64,000 bases of DNA, from the NCBI GenBank assembly GCA_903918045.1, contig CAIXCY010000014.1:1-64000 (forward strand), written 5' to 3'. The position numbers were made by a program, and so were the translations under genes. Under the pieces are notes generated by a model, which saw nothing but the letters and a program-made list of their open reading frames with translations, was not told the DNA's origin and made no database searches. Shown here piece by piece: positions 35,664 through 45,338 of the stretch (position 1 is its first letter; each line of letters starts with the position of its first letter). The stretch is from an uncultured Bacteroidia bacterium. GTDB taxonomy: Bacteria > Bacteroidota > Bacteroidia > Bacteroidales > Prolixibacteraceae.

Positions 35664-35686
35664 ATCAAACATTATAAGAATCAGCA

Positions 35687-36091
35687 ATGGAAACAAAGCT
35701 TATGAATCTGAAAATCCTACTGCCGTATCAGATATTTGCCGATCTGAAAGGGATTACGCGTATTGTAGCTGAAACATTGCAGGGATCCTTTGGATTACTG
35801 CCGCACCGTCTGGATTGCACTGCAGCCCTGGCACCCGGGATTTTAACTTATGAAACTGAAGAGGGAAAAGTAGTTTATATAGCCACCGACGAGGGAATTC
35901 TGGTTAAGGCTGGTGCAAATGTCCTCGTATCGGTCCGAAATGCCGTTGGAGGTGTGGACCTGGGCGATTTACACAAAACAGTCATTCAGGATTTCGAAAA
36001 TATGGATGAGCATGAAAAAAAAGTGCGTACCGTAATGGCCAAACTCGAACTGGGATTCATTCGCAGATTTGAGGAATTCCGTAAAAAATAA
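35687..36091 (+). CDS. atpC: N-ATPase subunit epsilon
   Basis: MNLKILLPYQIFADLKGITRIVAETLQGSFGLLPHRLDCTAALAPGILTYE. Confidence 0.9.
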   Translation: METKLMNLKILLPYQIFADLKGITRIVAETLQGSFGLLPHRLDCTAALAPGILTYETEEGKVVYIATDEGILVKAGANVLVSVRNAVGGVDLGDLHKTVIQDFENMDEHEKKVRTVMAKLELGFIRRFEEFRKK

Positions 36092-36099
36092 TCCTCAAA

Positions 36100-36420
36100 A
36101 TGAAACACGACGAAATCCAAAAGAATTTCAGACAAATTATCGGATCAAAAGAGAAACAAAAACTCATGGAGAAGCAAAAATCCAAACGTGGATTATTATT
36201 TGGCTTAGGAATGTTTGGACTCGTGGGTTGGTCGGTTACAGTCCCTACACTTCTTGGAGCTTTTCTGGGTATTTGGTTAGACAAGCAGTTTCCCGGCAAA
36301 CAATCGTGGACGCTTACATTTTTACTGATAGGATTAATAGTCGGATGCGTGAGTGCCTGGCATTGGCTGGCCAGCGAGGATAAGGATATCCATAAAAATA
36401 AGGAAGACAAAAATGAATGA
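36100..36420 (+). CDS. atpQ: N-ATPase AtpQ (AtpI-like) subunit
   Basis: LFGLGMFGLVGWSVTVPTLLGAFLGIWLDKQFPGKQSWTLTFLLIGLIVGCVSAWHWL. Confidence 0.88.
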   Translation: MKHDEIQKNFRQIIGSKEKQKLMEKQKSKRGLLFGLGMFGLVGWSVTVPTLLGAFLGIWLDKQFPGKQSWTLTFLLIGLIVGCVSAWHWLASEDKDIHKNKEDKNE

Positions 36421-36703
36421 GACGATGACAATTATTGGAGTATTAATCATAGGATTACTTCTGGGGATATTCTTTTTCGGCGGATTATGGTGGACAACCC
36501 AAAAAGGGATCCAGTCCAAATCGCCAGCTTTATGGTTTCTTGGAAGCCTAATTATACGGATGGCAATCACGATAACCGCATTTTATTATATTTCGCGTGA
36601 TCACTGGGACAGAGCACTGATCTGTCTGATAGGTTTTATTATCGCCCGAGGGATCATTATGCGATCGACAAAGGTTAAAGAAATTAATGAAACACAGCAA
36701 TAA
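36413..36703 (+). CDS. atpR: N-ATPase AtpR subunit
   Basis: MNETMTIIGVLIIGLLLGIFFFGGLWWTTQKGIQSKSPALWFLGSLIIRMAITITAFYYIS; 8-nt overlap with atpQ; start at 36413. Confidence 0.88.
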   Translation: MNETMTIIGVLIIGLLLGIFFFGGLWWTTQKGIQSKSPALWFLGSLIIRMAITITAFYYISRDHWDRALICLIGFIIARGIIMRSTKVKEINETQQ

Positions 36704-36715
36704 AGAATCAAGAAA

Positions 36716-37399
36716 ATGAGAATTAGTCCCGATGAAATGGTATTTTTTGAGTATGGTTTTGTAAAAATCAACTTTACAATTGTCACTACTTGGGCCATAA
36801 TGTTATTCATGGTGATTGGTTCGATCTTGGTCACCCGAAAACTGGTTATCAAAACTAAGATTTCCAGGTGGCAGAGTATTCTTGAAATGGTTGTAACCGG
36901 CATAAAAGAGCAGATTGAAGAGGTAGGATTGCACAAATCAAAGACCTATATCGGATTTTTGGGAACCCTGTTTTTGTTCCTTTTTACCTCTAACCTGCTT
37001 ACCATTCTGCCGGTCTATGAACCGCCCACAAGTTCACTCTCTACAACTGCAGCCCTGGCGGTATCTGTATTCTTTGCTGTTCCAGTTTTCAATATTATGG
37101 AACATGGAATATTAGACTACCTCAGGTCGTACGTAAAGCCATTGCCAATAATGCTTCCATTTCATATAATCAGTGAATTCTCACGTACCCTGGCTCTGGC
37201 AGTTCGTTTGTTCGGGAACATGATGAGCGGTGTAATAATTCTTGGTATCCTGATTACCATTACACCCCTGGTATTCCCGATCGTAATGACCGCCTTTGGC
37301 TTACTTACAGGTTCGGTTCAGTCCTATATATTTACAATCCTTGCAACGGTATTTATTGCCGCAGCGGCCAATGAGACAGAAACAGAGGTAAATACCTAA
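36716..37399 (+). CDS. atpB: N-ATPase subunit a
   Basis: RISPDEMVFFEYGFVKINFTIVTTWAIMLFMV; ISEFSRTLALAVRLFGNMMSG. Confidence 0.93.
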   Translation: MRISPDEMVFFEYGFVKINFTIVTTWAIMLFMVIGSILVTRKLVIKTKISRWQSILEMVVTGIKEQIEEVGLHKSKTYIGFLGTLFLFLFTSNLLTILPVYEPPTSSLSTTAALAVSVFFAVPVFNIMEHGILDYLRSYVKPLPIMLPFHIISEFSRTLALAVRLFGNMMSGVIILGILITITPLVFPIVMTAFGLLTGSVQSYIFTILATVFIAAAANETETEVNT

Positions 37400-37437
37400 A
37401 TATAATTGAATTAATAATTTAAAAGGAGGACAATCTT

Positions 37438-37719
37438 ATGGACAATATCACACTTATTGGAGCAGTTTCCATTCTAACTGCCGGTATTACAATGGCCATT
37501 GGAAGTATTGGCCCCGCTATGGGAGAAGCCAAGGCGGTAGTTGCTGCACTAACTTCCATCGCTCAGCAGCCTGATGCTGCATCAACAATAACTCGTACGC
37601 TATTCGTCGGGCTTGCAATGATCGAGTCGATGGCTATTTATTGTTTCGTTGTCTCAATGATTCTGCTTTTTGCCAATCCGTTTTGGAATTTCGTTATCAC
37701 AAAAGTTACCGGAGGCTGA
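37438..37719 (+). CDS. atpE: N-ATPase subunit c (Na+-type site)
   Basis: GSIGPAMGEAKAVVAALTSIAQQPDA..LFVGLAMIESMAIYCFVVSMILLFANPF. Confidence 0.94.
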   Translation: MDNITLIGAVSILTAGITMAIGSIGPAMGEAKAVVAALTSIAQQPDAASTITRTLFVGLAMIESMAIYCFVVSMILLFANPFWNFVITKVTGG

Positions 37720-37721
37720 AT

Positions 37722-38507
37722 ATGTTATTCGACTGGTTCACATTTGCTGCACAATTAGTTAATTTTCTGATTCTGGCCTGGCTCTTAAAACGTTTTCTGT
37801 TTAAGCCAATCCTGGAGGCTATTGACCAACGGGAGAAGCTAATTGCCAATCAATTACATGAAGCGGAAGAGAGCAAAGCGAATACGGGCCGGGAATTTGA
37901 ACGCTTTCAGCAAAAAAACAGCGAGTTTGATCGGCAACGAGGTGACCTTTTAACAAATGCCATTCTTGAAATTAATGCTGAACGACAAAAACTCATGGAA
38001 CAAACCCGGGTTGAAGTTGAATCCTTACGTTTGCGTTTACAGGAATCGTTGAGAAATGAACAGCTTAATGTGGGTTCTGAAATCATCCGGCGCACCCGTG
38101 AAGAGGTTTTTACTGTTGTACGCAAAACCCTGGATGACCTGGCCTCAGCTAATTTGGAGGAGCAGATGACCACTGTTTTTATAAAACAAATTAATGAATT
38201 AAATTCTGATCAATGGGGGATGCTGAATTCTGCCTTATGTAAACCTGGCGGTGAAATTTATGTGCGAAGTGCATTTGAAATGCCAGTAAGCCAGCAAATT
38301 GCCATTAAAAATGTGATCAATGGTAATTTTAAGCTGTTGGCCGATATTAAATTTGAAACTTCACCTCAATTTATCAGTGGTATTGAACTGATTACCAACG
38401 GATATAAAGTTTCCTGGAATATTGAGGATTATCTTATATCATTGGAAGCCAATATTACTGACCTATTGAATCAGCGGAGTGATTTAATGACTGAAAAGGT
38501 CTCTTAA
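37722..38507 (+). CDS. atpF: N-ATPase subunit b with delta-like C-terminal region
   Basis: [39 protein letters not shown]-terminal [53 protein letters not shown]; start at 37722. Confidence 0.92.
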   Translation: MLFDWFTFAAQLVNFLILAWLLKRFLFKPILEAIDQREKLIANQLHEAEESKANTGREFERFQQKNSEFDRQRGDLLTNAILEINAERQKLMEQTRVEVESLRLRLQESLRNEQLNVGSEIIRRTREEVFTVVRKTLDDLASANLEEQMTTVFIKQINELNSDQWGMLNSALCKPGGEIYVRSAFEMPVSQQIAIKNVINGNFKLLADIKFETSPQFISGIELITNGYKVSWNIEDYLISLEANITDLLNQRSDLMTEKVS

Positions 38508-38521
38508 CAGATTCATTTAAT

Positions 38522-40051
38522 ATGGAATCGATAAAATTGCAGAATCTTCTTGATCATACAATTGACGGAATAAGTCAGTCACTGGAGAACTTTAATCCTC
38601 AATTAACGACCAAAGAGGTAGGAATAATTACCTCCTTATCTACAGGAATAGTTAAAGTTTCAGGCGTTCCGGGTGTTGGATTTGAAGAGCTCTTGAAATT
38701 CCCGGGAGATTTGTATGGTATTGCTTTTAATATTGATGAAGAAGAAGTTGGAGTGGTTCTGCTTGGCGATTATTCCCATCTACAGGCAGGGGACGTCGTG
38801 GAGCGAACGGGTCGTGTGATGGATGTACCGGTTGGAGATTCCTTAATCGGCCGGGTAATTAATCCACTTGGAGAGCCACTGGACGAAAAAGGTACGCTTA
38901 TTTTCAGCCACCGACTGCCCATTGAGCGCCCCTCGCCCGCTATTGTTGACCGCGAACCGGTTATCGTACCCTTGCAAACAGGCTTAAAAGTTATAGATGC
39001 CCTTATTCCGGTAGGACGTGGTCAGCGTGAATTAATCATGGGTGACAGGCAAACCGGGAAGACAGCCATTGCGATAGACACCATTATTAATCAGCATGAT
39101 CAGAATGTATTATGCATCTATTGTGCCATTGGACAGCGTGCTGCAAGCGTCGCCAAAGTAGTGGCCGACCTTCGGGAGAAAGGAGCTATGGAATACACCA
39201 TCGTGATCGTGACGGAAGGGAATGATGCCCCGGGGTTAAATTTCATTGCCCCCTATGCTGCAACGAGTATAGGAGAATATTTTATGGAAAAGGGGAGAGA
39301 TGTTCTGATAGTTTATGATGATCTTACCCATCATGCCAGAGCTTACCGCGAAATATCCCTTTTATTACGTCGCCCACCCGGCCGTGAAGCCTTCCCAGGG
39401 GATATTTTCTATATTCACTCCCGGCTTTTGGAGAGGTCAACACATTTGTGCCGGGAGCTTGGAGGAGGTTCATTAACCGCGCTCCCTATTGTTGAAACCG
39501 AGGCTCAAAATATCTCGGCCTATATCCCGACAAACCTGATCTCGATTACCGATGGTCAGATCTACCTATCGCCTACGTTATTCGAACTTGGTGTACTTCC
39601 GGCAGTGGATGTCGGGATGTCGGTTTCAAGGGTAGGCGGGAAAGCGCAAAGACCTGCGTACCGCTCAGTAACAGGCGCTTTAAAACTGGCCTACTCTCAA
39701 TTTGAAGAATTGGAGACCTTTGCCAAATTCGGCACGAGGCTGGATGAGCATACTCGAAAGATAATCGCCCACGGCCGCCGCATAAGAGCTTGTCTGAAGC
39801 AACCGGCTTCGGCACCGATTACGCTGGCTGAACAAATCACAGTCCTGTTGGCGCTTACGAATGGTTATTTCGATGAAGTTCCCCTGGACAGAATGAAGGA
39901 GGCAGAACGCTCCTTACGCATAAAAGCAGCTGAACTTCCTGAAGATACCCGGAAACGATTTAATTCAACATTACCCTTCAGTGACGATGACCGAACGTTA
40001 ATCCTTCAACTGGCACTAAAGGCCCTTGAACCATTCACTGAACAATTATGA
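38522..40051 (+). CDS. atpA: N-ATPase subunit alpha
   Basis: [66 protein letters not shown]. Confidence 0.96.
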   Translation: MESIKLQNLLDHTIDGISQSLENFNPQLTTKEVGIITSLSTGIVKVSGVPGVGFEELLKFPGDLYGIAFNIDEEEVGVVLLGDYSHLQAGDVVERTGRVMDVPVGDSLIGRVINPLGEPLDEKGTLIFSHRLPIERPSPAIVDREPVIVPLQTGLKVIDALIPVGRGQRELIMGDRQTGKTAIAIDTIINQHDQNVLCIYCAIGQRAASVAKVVADLREKGAMEYTIVIVTEGNDAPGLNFIAPYAATSIGEYFMEKGRDVLIVYDDLTHHARAYREISLLLRRPPGREAFPGDIFYIHSRLLERSTHLCRELGGGSLTALPIVETEAQNISAYIPTNLISITDGQIYLSPTLFELGVLPAVDVGMSVSRVGGKAQRPAYRSVTGALKLAYSQFEELETFAKFGTRLDEHTRKIIAHGRRIRACLKQPASAPITLAEQITVLLALTNGYFDEVPLDRMKEAERSLRIKAAELPEDTRKRFNSTLPFSDDDRTLILQLALKALEPFTEQL

Positions 40052-40932
40052 GCGATACACTTGAAAGCTTAAAACGAAAAATAAACGGTGCAACAGATCT
40101 CGAATCGGTTGTTCGTACCATGAAGGTTCTGGCAGCTTCAAATATCATTCAGTACGAAAAAGCAGTAATCTCATTGGCTGAATATTACAGGACAGTTGAA
40201 TTAGGATTATATGTCTGTTTTCAAAAAGCAGGAGTGATTAATTTTACAGACAAGAAATACTCAGACCACAGAGCCATCGGCGCGATTGTTTTTGGTTCTG
40301 ATCAGGGGCTCGTGGGGCAGTTTAATGATGTTCTTTCAGCCTATGTCTCAAATTTTCTTGCCAATTTACAAGGACCTAAACGAATTTGGGCTGTTGGTGA
40401 ACGGATTCAATCTCTATTGGAAGATGATAAATTATCCATATCTGGACTATTTTCAGTACCAAATTCGGTAAATACAATAACGCCTGTTATCGGTCAGATT
40501 CTGCTTGATTGTGAATCGGAACGGGAAAATGGGGAAATTTCACAACTCTACATTTTTCATAACAAGCCAAAACCAGGAGCTCTTTATGAACCAACAGTTC
40601 AGCGTCTTCTGCCGCTTGATGAAACCTGGTATCAAAGCGTAACTCAAATCAACTGGCCCACAAATTATATCCCGGAACCAATTAATGGTATTGCACCTAC
40701 TCTGCACGGAATTATCAGACAATATCTGTTTATTTCATTGTTCAGGGCATGTGCTGAATCACTCGCCAGTGAGAATGCAAGCAGGTTAGCCGCAATGCAA
40801 CGTGCCGAGAAAAATATTGACGAACTTCTTGAAGATCTGAATCGCTCTTTCCATCGTCTTCGTCAGTCTACAATCGATGAGGAATTGTTTGATGTAATTT
40901 CGGGCTCTGAGGCGTTGTTGGCGAAGAAATAA
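40048..40932 (+). CDS. atpG: N-ATPase subunit gamma
   Basis: [53 protein letters not shown]; 4-nt overlap with atpA. Confidence 0.93.
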   Translation: MSDTLESLKRKINGATDLESVVRTMKVLAASNIIQYEKAVISLAEYYRTVELGLYVCFQKAGVINFTDKKYSDHRAIGAIVFGSDQGLVGQFNDVLSAYVSNFLANLQGPKRIWAVGERIQSLLEDDKLSISGLFSVPNSVNTITPVIGQILLDCESERENGEISQLYIFHNKPKPGALYEPTVQRLLPLDETWYQSVTQINWPTNYIPEPINGIAPTLHGIIRQYLFISLFRACAESLASENASRLAAMQRAEKNIDELLEDLNRSFHRLRQSTIDEELFDVISGSEALLAKK

Positions 40933-41067
40933 ATTCTTTAATATAAAATCCACCCCAATTGAATATTTAAAGCCCAATTTTATAATTCTGTATCAAACAT
41001 AGAAAAACCATATTTAAAAATAGAAATTCATAATAAATAACCATTTTTACAGAAACAATCAAAAAAA

Positions 41068-42183
41068 ATGGACAGAAGATCTTTTATAAATAAAGCCGGA
41101 GTTTCCGGTGCTGCAATTGCTGTTGCAGGTCATACAATAGCTCAAAACACGACTATAAACCCCTTGCGTGTGGCAGTAATTGGGCTTGTTCATACTCATG
41201 TTCACGGAATCCTGGGACGCGAAAAGAAAGGTGATATCAGTATTGTGGCCATTGTTGAACCCAATAAAAATCTGGCCCGAAAATACGCCAGGGAGCATGG
41301 CTTTAGTTTAGATATTGTTTTCGACACTGTGGAAGAGATGCTTGAGCATGTAAAACCAGAAGCAGTCAGCACTTTCACAACTACCTACGACCATTTAAGG
41401 GTGGTGGAATTCTTTGCCCCGCGAGGAATTCATGTGATGGTAGAAAAACCTCTGGCCGTAAATATGATTCATGCAAAAAAAATGTTGGAGCTCGCTTTGA
41501 AGCATAAGATACAATTGCTTACCAATTACGAAACAACCTGGTATGGCACTCATCAAAAAGCGTGGCAGTATATGATTGAAGAAAAAAAGGGTGGAGACCT
41601 TCGTAAAATTGTTTTTCATACGGGTCATTCCGGGCCATTCGAGATTGGTTGCAACCCTGAGTTCACCGATTGGCTTACAGATCCTATTTTAAACGGTGGC
41701 GGAGCTCTTACCGATTTTGGGTGTTACGGAGCCAATTTAGCCACCTGGCTCATGAAAGGGGCAAAACCTTTAGCTGTTAGTTGTATGACCCAGCAAATAA
41801 AGCCTGAGATCTACCCAAAGGTGGAAGACGAAGCGACCATCGTGATTACCTATCCAAAATCGCAGGTTATTATTCAGGCCTCATGGAACTGGGCCTTTAA
41901 CAGAAAAGATATGGAAGTTTACGGTCAGCACGGGTATCTGATCTGCGAAGACAGGAATAAATTAAATCACCGCTGGAAAGGCACCGAATTACCCGTTAAA
42001 GAAACAATTCCGGAGAATAACATGCCATTTAACGATCCTTTCTCTTTCCTGACTGCTGTTGTGCGCAAAACGATAACTCTTCAGCCCTTCGACTTATCCT
42101 CCCTTGAGAATAATATGATTGTTATGGAAATTCTTGACGCGGCAAGGGAAAGTGTCAATAGCGGGAAAACAATAAGACTTTAA
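41068..42183 (+). CDS. Gfo/Idh/MocA family oxidoreductase with Tat-like leader
   Basis: MDRRSFINKAGVSGAAIAVAGHTIAQ; LRVAVIGLVHTHVHGILG; MVEKPLAVNMIHAKKML. Confidence 0.88.
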   Translation: MDRRSFINKAGVSGAAIAVAGHTIAQNTTINPLRVAVIGLVHTHVHGILGREKKGDISIVAIVEPNKNLARKYAREHGFSLDIVFDTVEEMLEHVKPEAVSTFTTTYDHLRVVEFFAPRGIHVMVEKPLAVNMIHAKKMLELALKHKIQLLTNYETTWYGTHQKAWQYMIEEKKGGDLRKIVFHTGHSGPFEIGCNPEFTDWLTDPILNGGGALTDFGCYGANLATWLMKGAKPLAVSCMTQQIKPEIYPKVEDEATIVITYPKSQVIIQASWNWAFNRKDMEVYGQHGYLICEDRNKLNHRWKGTELPVKETIPENNMPFNDPFSFLTAVVRKTITLQPFDLSSLENNMIVMEILDAARESVNSGKTIRL

Positions 42184-42255
42184 AAATTATCAGGCAATAG
42201 GGTAATAGGGAAACAGGGTAATAACTTTGTTTAAATAAAAAGTTTAAATAAAAAT

Positions 42256-42293
42256 GGGTTAAGAATACTAATCAGATTCTTAACCCTTTTTTA
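42256..42293. terminator. Bidirectional terminator between convergent genes
   Basis: gggttaagaat-actaatcag-attcttaaccc then T-run. Confidence 0.88.
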
Positions 42294-42307
42294 ATATTGT
42301 TTTTGTT

Positions 42308-43597
42308 CTATCTAGGATTGCGAACTAACCGGTGTCTGTCACCTGAACTTTCAGGTTTCGGACGTGCAAAAGTCGTACGCTGCGGTCTTTGATGTTGCTG
42401 CTTTGGAGCTTTAACAGGATTATGATCAATCAGCGGATAGGCATGATTTTCAATAACAGGAATCTTCTTCCGGATTAATTTTTCGATATCCCTTAAGTAG
42501 GCTTTTTCTTCGGCATCACAGAATGAGAAGGCTGTTCCTTTAGCCCCTGCCCTACCCGTCCGGCCAATACGGTGAACGTAGGTCTCTGAAATATTGGGGA
42601 GCTCGTAATTGATCACAAACTCCATCTCATCTACGTCAATTCCACGTGCAGCAATATCCGTAGCCACTAAAACTCTGGTAGTCTGATCTTTAAAGTTCGC
42701 CAATGCACGTTGTCTTGCATTCTGCGCCTTATTCCCGTGAATTGCTTCAGCTTTAATATTATGACGCAACAGGTCTTTAACTACTTTATCGGCACCATGT
42801 TTAGTGCGGGTAAAGACGAGCGCAGACTTAATATTCTGGTCGCTTAAAACATCCATCAACAGCGAACTTTTATTTCCTTTGTCTACAAAGTATATAAACT
42901 GTTCTATAATATCTACTGTCGGCTGTCCCGGTGTAATCTCAACCTTGCGGGGATTCTTCAAAATAGTATCAGCCAGCTTAACAATTTCAGGTGGCATAGT
43001 AGCTGAGAAAAACAATGACTGACGTTTTTTGGGAAGTGCTGCCAGAACCTTCTTAACGTCGTGGATAAATCCCATATCCAACATACAATCCGCCTCGTCA
43101 AGGACAAATATCTCAATATCCTTCAGTGAAATAAATCCCTGATTCATCAGGTCTAGAAGTCGGCCTGGAGTGGCGACAAGAATATCTACGCCACGTTGCA
43201 AAACCTGTGTTTGCGAAAACTGACTTACACCACCGAATATAACCGTATAGGATAATTTAGTGTACCTGCCGTAATTCTTAAAACTCTCTCCAATCTGAAT
43301 GGCAAGTTCCCGAGTCGGAGTAAGAATCAGACTTCTGATTTTTTTCCGCCGATCAAAGGATTGACTGGTTGATAATAATTGAAGAATCGGGATTGCAAAT
43401 GCTGCTGTCTTACCCGTTCCTGTTTGGGCACAACCCAATAAATCTGTCCCTTCTAACACAATCGGAATTGCCTGGGCCTGAATTGGAGTTGGTGTGGAAT
43501 AACCTTCTTCGAGGAGTGATTGAAGAATTGGTTCAATAATTTCTAAAGACTTAAACGCCAAAATAATGATTTTTAGATGCTGATCATTTCTGCGCAC
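42308..43597 (-). CDS. DEAD-box RNA helicase (RhlE-type)
   Basis: CAQTGTGKTAAFAIPILQ, VLDEADCMLDMGF, FSATMP, HRIGRTGRAG; likely start TTG 43561 (MAFKSLEIIEPILQSL). Confidence 0.94.
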   Translation of the reverse strand: MRRNDQHLKIIILAFKSLEIIEPILQSLLEEGYSTPTPIQAQAIPIVLEGTDLLGCAQTGTGKTAAFAIPILQLLSTSQSFDRRKKIRSLILTPTRELAIQIGESFKNYGRYTKLSYTVIFGGVSQFSQTQVLQRGVDILVATPGRLLDLMNQGFISLKDIEIFVLDEADCMLDMGFIHDVKKVLAALPKKRQSLFFSATMPPEIVKLADTILKNPRKVEITPGQPTVDIIEQFIYFVDKGNKSSLLMDVLSDQNIKSALVFTRTKHGADKVVKDLLRHNIKAEAIHGNKAQNARQRALANFKDQTTRVLVATDIAARGIDVDEMEFVINYELPNISETYVHRIGRTGRAGAKGTAFSFCDAEEKAYLRDIEKLIRKKIPVIENHAYPLIDHNPVKAPKQQHQRPQRTTFARPKPESSGDRHRLVRNPR

Positions 43598-43884
43598 AAA
43601 AAAGTCCAGCTGTAATTAAATAAAGTACAAAGGTACGCATTATTAACGGGTTTACCGGAATTAACAGAATGGAGTGTTTATCGCTATAAAGGTTTGGAAG
43701 AATTCGACAATTTTACAATACGACAATTAGTGAAATTTCAACCACAGACGACTATTGCGAAAATATGGCAGATTACCTTATTATATTAAATGCGAATGGC
43801 TCTATGTTTTTATATATTGTATATTATTCGCTTATATAATTATTTGAATATCATTATAATATATAATGGATTCATTTTGATTTT

Positions 43885-43918
43885 AAAAGCCCTTCAAAAT
43901 TGAATTTGAAGGGCTTTT
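43885..43918 (-). terminator. Terminator downstream of M48 peptidase gene
   Basis: aaaagcccttcaaa-attgaa-tttgaagggctttt. Confidence 0.85.
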
Positions 43919-43977
43919 CAAATATAAATTAAGCTAATTCGAGAACTAATAATTAGCGAAAATTAGTGAAATAGTGA

Positions 43978-45219
43978 TCAGGAATAAATATTGGGGATAA
44001 ACTGTTCCTGGATTGAACTGGCAAAAATCTGGGCAATCTCTTTGCGCTCGAAGCCAAGTTTAACACCAAAGTCGAAGATGAAATTCAATTCACTGTCCGA
44101 AATGGTACTGTCTGAAATAATAATATTGATCATATATTCCAGCATCATGTTCTTCTCTCCGGGATTTATCTCCAACAACTCCTTAATTGAATTCTCAAAA
44201 AACGATTCTATTTTATTCTCATCCGTCATTGCTTTAAGGGTCTGTTTAGGAAAGACAGTAAATGCTGAGAGCTCATCAATAATGGCATTATATTCATCCG
44301 GTTCGATCGCTTTGTCAATCCCTGCCACAATTAATCCTGCTGAAGCAATGAAACAGGTGCGATGATAATTAAGCGGAGAATTGCTGATTACCATTAGACT
44401 TTGAATTAATTCAGAGATCTGATCATCGAGTGCCTTATCATACTCAATTTCATTTCCCGAAAGTAGTTTGCTGTACAATTCAGAATTTTCAAACAGCTCG
44501 ACAGCCTTAATGCGGATAGGATTTATGGGATGAGACAATAAATTTCCGGAACCTGTCTCCTTAAAATATTTCAGAATCTCTTCATTTTCGACGCTGAACG
44601 CTTTTGGATCGAAATTAAGCCGTTCAACGCTCAATCCCGAAGCCATTTTAAAGAAACAAGAAAGTACCTTGTCAAGCTTACCGCAGGCAATAAATCCGAA
44701 CCGGTCGGCAGTCAGCTCTGACAGTTTATCCCAAACCGCAATTTTATGCTGCATCATCAGAGGCGTTTCTGCCTGATCGACAAAGACAAAATCCAATAAT
44801 TGAGCAATATTTGCGTTATTGCTGATTAGATGCCCTATTTCATGCCCAACAATAAATTTCAATTCATCATCATCCACTTTATCGATGAGTCCCGAATTGA
44901 TATTAATAATATGACTCTCATCAGGTTCAAGTCTTGAAACTGCAAAAGCATTTAATTCAGGATTATTGGTTATGAAAAATTCTGTAGACTCTTTGAAATC
45001 GAGTCTTTTCATAACTTCTACAAAACTATCGTAAAGACGCGGAGCCAATTTATCGTTCACCTTAAAACTATGCCCCTGAAGGATATTTTTAAAATAGTTC
45101 TCCGTCTTTTCCACTTTAGCTTCCCTCAAAATAGTCTCGAGAACTTTTCCCTGAATTTGCTGATAAAGTTCCTGCCCGATCTGGATTTCCAATGGAATTC
45201 GTATAGCTTCATGGTTCAT
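43978..45219 (-). CDS. M48-like metallopeptidase with TerB-like C-terminal region
   Basis: Zinc motif VGHEIGHLISNN; SELTADRFGFIA; C-terminal acidic helical region DSTISDSELNFIFDFGVKLGFERKEI. Confidence 0.75.
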   Translation of the reverse strand: MNHEAIRIPLEIQIGQELYQQIQGKVLETILREAKVEKTENYFKNILQGHSFKVNDKLAPRLYDSFVEVMKRLDFKESTEFFITNNPELNAFAVSRLEPDESHIININSGLIDKVDDDELKFIVGHEIGHLISNNANIAQLLDFVFVDQAETPLMMQHKIAVWDKLSELTADRFGFIACGKLDKVLSCFFKMASGLSVERLNFDPKAFSVENEEILKYFKETGSGNLLSHPINPIRIKAVELFENSELYSKLLSGNEIEYDKALDDQISELIQSLMVISNSPLNYHRTCFIASAGLIVAGIDKAIEPDEYNAIIDELSAFTVFPKQTLKAMTDENKIESFFENSIKELLEINPGEKNMMLEYMINIIISDSTISDSELNFIFDFGVKLGFERKEIAQIFASSIQEQFIPNIYS

Positions 45220-45338
45220 GGTGGTAGGATAGTAAATAATTGAAATGGTTCAATCATCAGTTAAAGATAAACAAAACAATTTGTCTTCTTGTTGCTGGCA
45301 GTATATTTTATGTTCAAGGAATAAAAAATAAAAATCAT

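Noticed and set aside
42184-42230. Short 'agggtaatagggaaacagggtaat' repeat
   Set aside because: Low-complexity degenerate intergenic sequence; too short to support a named element.
43780-43880. AT-rich palindrome-like stretch (tatatattgtatattattcgcttatataattatttgaatatcattataatatata)
   Set aside because: Symmetry is weak once AT composition is considered; no defined inverted repeat beyond chance.
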